Shown: piece after piece, positions 61,066-64,000 of the stretch
How the letters are laid out: each line of letters starts with the position of its first letter
Position numbering within the stretch: the stretch's first letter is position 1
Source: Pusillimonas minor
GTDB lineage: Bacteria > Pseudomonadota > Gammaproteobacteria > Burkholderiales > Burkholderiaceae_B
Assembly (NCBI RefSeq): GCF_014237865.1
Contig: NZ_JACJUU010000002.1
Coordinates: forward strand, 1-64,000
Reading direction: 5' to 3'
Length of the DNA: 64,000 nucleotides
Notes under the pieces: generated by a model
What the model saw: the letters and a program-made list of their open reading frames with translations, nothing else
The model's database searches: none
What the model was told of the DNA's origin: nothing
Translations under genes and position numbers: made by a program

Positions 61066-61944
61066 ATGACATCCAGAGAATTCACGATCACCCAAGAAGC
61101 CATCGACCGCATGACGCCTAAAGACGAACGTTTTGGCCAGGTGATGACTTCTTTGATCCGCCACCTGCACGACTTCATTCGCGACGTTCAGCTCACCGAA
61201 GAAGAATGGATGACCGCCATCCAGTTTCTGACCAAAGCCGGCCAGACCTGCACCGACAAACGCCAGGAATTCATTTTGTTGTCCGACACGCTGGGCGTGT
61301 CGATTCTGGTTGACGCCATCAATAACCGCCTGCCCGAAGGCGCAACCGAACAAACCGTGCTGGGCCCCTACTACTGGGAAGGCGCCCCTCACAAACCCAT
61401 GGGCGCAAATATTGCCGAAGGCATTGTGGGCGAACCCTGCCTGTACTCGGGCATTGTCACCTCGCTCGACGGCAAGCCCATCGAAGGCGCCACGCTCGAC
61501 ATCTGGTCGGGCGATGGCGAAGGCAACTACGACATGCAACTGGGCAGCGACGAAATGCGCGCCCGCGCGGTGTTAACGACCGGAAAGGACGGCAAATTCT
61601 GGTTCTGGTCGGTCAAGCCCTCTTTTTACCCGGTACCGTCCGATGGCCCTGTTGGCGCCATGCTCGACGCCATGGGGCGCCACCCCAACCGCCCCGGCCA
61701 TATGCACTTTATTTTGCGCGCCCCGGGCCACAAAACCATCGTGACGCACATCTTCCCGTCCGACTCGCCCTATCTCGACACCGACACGGTGTTCGGCGTT
61801 AAAGATGGCCTAATCGTTGACTACATCCGTCACGAACCCGGCACAACCCCCACCGGCGATACCAAAACCGTGCCCTATCACACCTGTCACTACGACTTCC
61901 AGCTGGCGCCCGTGTCCGACGTCGAAAAGCTGAAGAGTGCGTAA
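61066..61944 (+). CDS. Intradiol ring-cleavage dioxygenase (hydroxyquinol/catechol 1,2-dioxygenase type)
   Basis: A 292-residue non-haem Fe(III) dioxygenase. The N-terminal helical dimerisation/lipid-binding segment (IRDVQLTEEEWMTAIQFLTKAGQ) is that of catechol and hydroxyquinol dioxygenases. The iron ligands are visible as Tyr in VLGPYYWEGAP, Tyr in PSFYPVPSDGP and two His in RPGHMHFIL. Ortho cleavage of catechol or hydroxyquinol is expected, giving a muconate or maleylacetate. GGGAGAC precedes the ATG. It heads an operon with the citrate-synthase-like and CoA-transferase genes, and no muconate or maleylacetate enzymes are in view. Confidence 0.9.
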   Translation: MTSREFTITQEAIDRMTPKDERFGQVMTSLIRHLHDFIRDVQLTEEEWMTAIQFLTKAGQTCTDKRQEFILLSDTLGVSILVDAINNRLPEGATEQTVLGPYYWEGAPHKPMGANIAEGIVGEPCLYSGIVTSLDGKPIEGATLDIWSGDGEGNYDMQLGSDEMRARAVLTTGKDGKFWFWSVKPSFYPVPSDGPVGAMLDAMGRHPNRPGHMHFILRAPGHKTIVTHIFPSDSPYLDTDTVFGVKDGLIVDYIRHEPGTTPTGDTKTVPYHTCHYDFQLAPVSDVEKLKSA

Positions 61945-61974
61945 ACCGCAGGCACGAAACAACAAAGGTTACCC

Positions 61975-62787
61975 ATGAAAATTGGTAAAGAAACTGTTCC
62001 TCGCACGGCAATTTGCACCTCAAACCCGGACACCATTATTGTCCGGGGCAAAGACCTGGCCGAAGAGCTTATTGGCAAAGCATCGTTCGGCGACTACTTC
62101 CATTTGCTGGTTACCGGCAAAATGCCCAATGCCACGCAGTCGGCCGTGCTTAATGCCACGCTGGTGGCCATTGCCGAACACGGGCTGGTACCCAGCGTGC
62201 AGGCCAGTCGCATGACGCTTGCGGCAGCCCCCGATGCGCTGCAAGGCGCTGTTGCTGCAGGCATTCTGGGCTGCGGCTCGGTCATTTTGGGCGCTTCCGA
62301 AAGCTGCGGCCAATTTCTGGAAGACATCCGCACACGCGCCAACGGCAACCCCGATCAATTCGAATCGGCAGCACGCGAGGCCGTGACCGAACTGCGTCAG
62401 GCGCGTCGCGCCATTCCCGGTTACGGTCACCCCTTGCACAAAAGCCGCGACCCCCGCGTCAGCGCACTGTTCAGGGTAGCCGCCGAAGCCGGCGCCGACA
62501 TGACCTACGTCAACCTTGCCGAAGCCGTCGAAAAGGTCATCCCCGACATCGTGGGCAAGTCGCTCATGCTGAATGTGTCTGCGGCCATCCCCGCGGTATT
62601 GCTGGGCATCGGGTTCCCGTTGGCCGGGCTGAAGGGTGTGCCTATTCTGGCCCGAACGGCCGGCCTTATTGGTCACCTGGTCGAAGAGGCCAATCAGCAC
62701 CCCATCGGGTTTGCGCTGTCGTACCAGGCGACCCGACAGGTCGAATACACCGGCGAAGCCCCGCCCGGTTTTGTTCCCGGCGACTAA
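61975..62787 (+). CDS. Citrate-synthase-fold protein (citryl-CoA-lyase-like), catalytic residues degenerate
   Basis: A 270-residue protein, about two-thirds the length of citrate synthase. His152 in IPGYGHPLHKSRDPR matches the second citrate-synthase histidine. The segment aligned with the first (GPLHGGANE) reads GSVILGASE, with Ile104 for His, and the segment aligned with the catalytic Asp (NVDF) reads NVSA, with Ser202. AAAGGT precedes the ATG. It may be a lyase with altered chemistry, a CoA-binding partner, or inactive. It lies between an intradiol dioxygenase and a CoA-transferase, so an aromatic ring-fission acyl-CoA is a possible substrate. Confidence 0.75.
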   Translation: MKIGKETVPRTAICTSNPDTIIVRGKDLAEELIGKASFGDYFHLLVTGKMPNATQSAVLNATLVAIAEHGLVPSVQASRMTLAAAPDALQGAVAAGILGCGSVILGASESCGQFLEDIRTRANGNPDQFESAAREAVTELRQARRAIPGYGHPLHKSRDPRVSALFRVAAEAGADMTYVNLAEAVEKVIPDIVGKSLMLNVSAAIPAVLLGIGFPLAGLKGVPILARTAGLIGHLVEEANQHPIGFALSYQATRQVEYTGEAPPGFVPGD

Positions 62788-62899
62788 GCATTTGCTGCTT
62801 ATCGACTCAAGACACTCTATCTAAAGACTTCTCATCGAAACATAACCCGTTTGGGCGTCCTGGCACGCCCAGGGCCTCTTTTTGCCCGGAGCAAAGACC

Positions 62900-64000
62900 A
62901 TGAAAAAAGTTCTGGAAGGCATTCGTGTACTGGACCAGGGGACCTTCATTACCGGACCGGCAGCCGGCATGTTGCTGGCTGACCTGGGCGCAGATGTCAT
63001 CAAAGTTGAACAACCCGGCAGCGGCGACCCGTTCCGGGCCTTCAAAGGCGGCCTTTACAGTCCGCATTACCAAACTTACAACCGCAACAAACGCAGCGTG
63101 ACGCTGAACACAAAAGACAAAGACGATCTGGCGGTCATGGACGAACTCGTTCGCAGCGCAGACGTTTACATCCAGAATTTCCGCCCGGGCGCCGCCGACA
63201 GACTGGGCGTCGGCGAAAAGCGCCTGCGCGACATCAACCCGCGCCTGGTGTATTGCTCGATCAGCGGTTTCGGCCAGACAGGGCCCTCGGCCTCCCGTCC
63301 GGCCTACGACTCGGTGGCACAGGCCGCCAGTGGTTTTCTGGGCCTGTTAATAAACCCCGAAAACCCGCGCGTTGTCGGCCCTGCGTTGGCCGATGCCATT
63401 ACCGGGTTTTATGCGGCCTACGGCATTCTGGGTGCCCTGTTCGACCGCAGCCGTACCGGCGAAGGCAGCACCGTCGAAGTGTCCATGCTCGAAGCCATGT
63501 GCCACTTCAACCTCGATGCCTTCACACACTTTTATTCCGTCGGCGAAGTCATGGGCCCCTACAGCCGCCCCAGCGTATCGCAGTCGTACGTCATGAAATG
63601 CAAAGACGGCAAGTGGCTGGCGTTGCACATGTCGTCACCCGAAAAATTCTGGCAGGGCCTGGCCAACGCCATCGAACGCCCCAACCTGTTCGAAGACCCC
63701 CGTTTCTGCGACCGTAATGCGCGCATCCAGCACCAGGAAACCCTGATCAAGGTACTGTCGGAAATTTTTATCACCAAAGACCGCAACGCCTGGTGCGAAC
63801 GTTTGCTGGCCCAAGACGTACCGCACGCCCCGATGTACGACCCCAGCGAAGCCCTTGAAGACCCGCAAGCCAAACACCTCGAGATTCTGGTGTCGGGGCA
63901 ACACCCTGAGATGGGGTTGTTTCGTACGGTGCGCCCGCCGGTCAACTTCGACGGCGAGCACGCCAAATCGGTCGTGCCCCCGCCCGTACTCGGCGAACAC
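62900..64000 (+). CDS. CaiB/BaiF family CoA-transferase (3' end cut by window)
   Basis: The open frame of 367 codons runs to the window end without a stop; the family is usually about 390-430 residues, so little is missing. It opens KVLEGIRVLDQGTFITGPAAGMLLADLGADVIKVEQPGSGDP. It also has YNRNKRSVTLN, LVYCSISGFGQTGP and the catalytic Asp165 in VVGPALADAITGFYAAYG. GGAG lies upstream of ATG. Class III CoA-transferases move CoA between carboxylic acids. With the two genes upstream it may activate a ring-cleavage acid. The donor and acceptor are unknown. Confidence 0.9.
   Translation, partial: MKKVLEGIRVLDQGTFITGPAAGMLLADLGADVIKVEQPGSGDPFRAFKGGLYSPHYQTYNRNKRSVTLNTKDKDDLAVMDELVRSADVYIQNFRPGAADRLGVGEKRLRDINPRLVYCSISGFGQTGPSASRPAYDSVAQAASGFLGLLINPENPRVVGPALADAITGFYAAYGILGALFDRSRTGEGSTVEVSMLEAMCHFNLDAFTHFYSVGEVMGPYSRPSVSQSYVMKCKDGKWLALHMSSPEKFWQGLANAIERPNLFEDPRFCDRNARIQHQETLIKVLSEIFITKDRNAWCERLLAQDVPHAPMYDPSEALEDPQAKHLEILVSGQHPEMGLFRTVRPPVNFDGEHAKSVVPPPVLGEH

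Overview
The window looks like chromosomal DNA of a betaproteobacterium in the order Burkholderiales, most probably family Alcaligenaceae (the Bordetella / Achromobacter / Pusillimonas side). This rests on gene content and order (trpEGDC with rpe-gph upstream, hslVU beside a one-cysteine DksA, two adjacent lpxL-type genes, an ahcY-metF pair with an S-adenosylhomocysteine riboswitch) and on how the proteins read; no database search was possible. Most of the window has moderately high GC. About 1.9-9.1 kb is visibly poorer (three 60-base spot counts of 43-47%, against 53-58% in three lines elsewhere).

Layout. 1-504: tandem promoters and boxA leader of a ribosomal RNA operon whose 16S gene lies just off the left edge (minus strand). 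527-1687: a stand-alone PgaB-C-terminal-like hydrolase. 1.9-9.1 kb (minus): a low-GC catabolic block with a LivK-type binding protein, FAA hydrolase, YCII protein, extradiol-type VOC dioxygenase, NIPSNAP protein, HIBADH-family dehydrogenase, an NMT1/SsuA-type binding protein and a NahR-type LysR regulator. 9.1-15.6 kb (minus): a livHMGF-type transporter joined to a four-component salicylate-5-hydroxylase-like oxygenase (nagAa-nagG-nagH-nagAb order), with a divergent NagR/NahR-like regulator at 15.8-16.7 kb.

16.7-53.2 kb is mostly housekeeping. It holds dsbC, a UbiH-family hydroxylase, mltA and apaG; rpe, gph and the trpEGDC operon behind a clear trpL attenuator; HIT and ung; an RhlE-type helicase with a 13-residue repeat tail; LysR/pirin/wrbA; a membrane-anchored MidA-like methyltransferase; cca, slt and 5-FTHF cyclo-ligase; metF, holin-like, ahcY (SAH riboswitch), DUF1289 and metK; two lpxL, dapF, DUF484 and xerC. 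A zinc-homeostasis cluster follows (ZnuA/B/C-like transporter, small membrane protein, Zur with a palindromic operator, COG0523 GTPase, one-cysteine DksA), then hslVU with a sigma-32-like promoter.

53.3-60.0 kb: a second catabolic operon (VioD / salicylyl-CoA-hydroxylase-like FAD monooxygenase, 3-hydroxyacyl-CoA dehydrogenase, enoyl-CoA hydratase, acyl-CoA dehydrogenase, LivK-type binding protein) under a divergent LysR regulator. 60.0-64.0 kb: a CusF-like copper protein, a PduO-type cobalamin adenosyltransferase, then an intradiol dioxygenase, a citrate-synthase-fold protein lacking two expected catalytic residues, and a CaiB/BaiF CoA-transferase cut by the window end.

Taken together, the window combines core metabolism with at least three aromatic or acyl-CoA catabolic modules, each with its own solute-binding protein, regulator or ring-opening enzyme. 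The least explained are the low-GC 1.9-9.1 kb block, the 53.3-59 kb operon and the 61-64 kb module.
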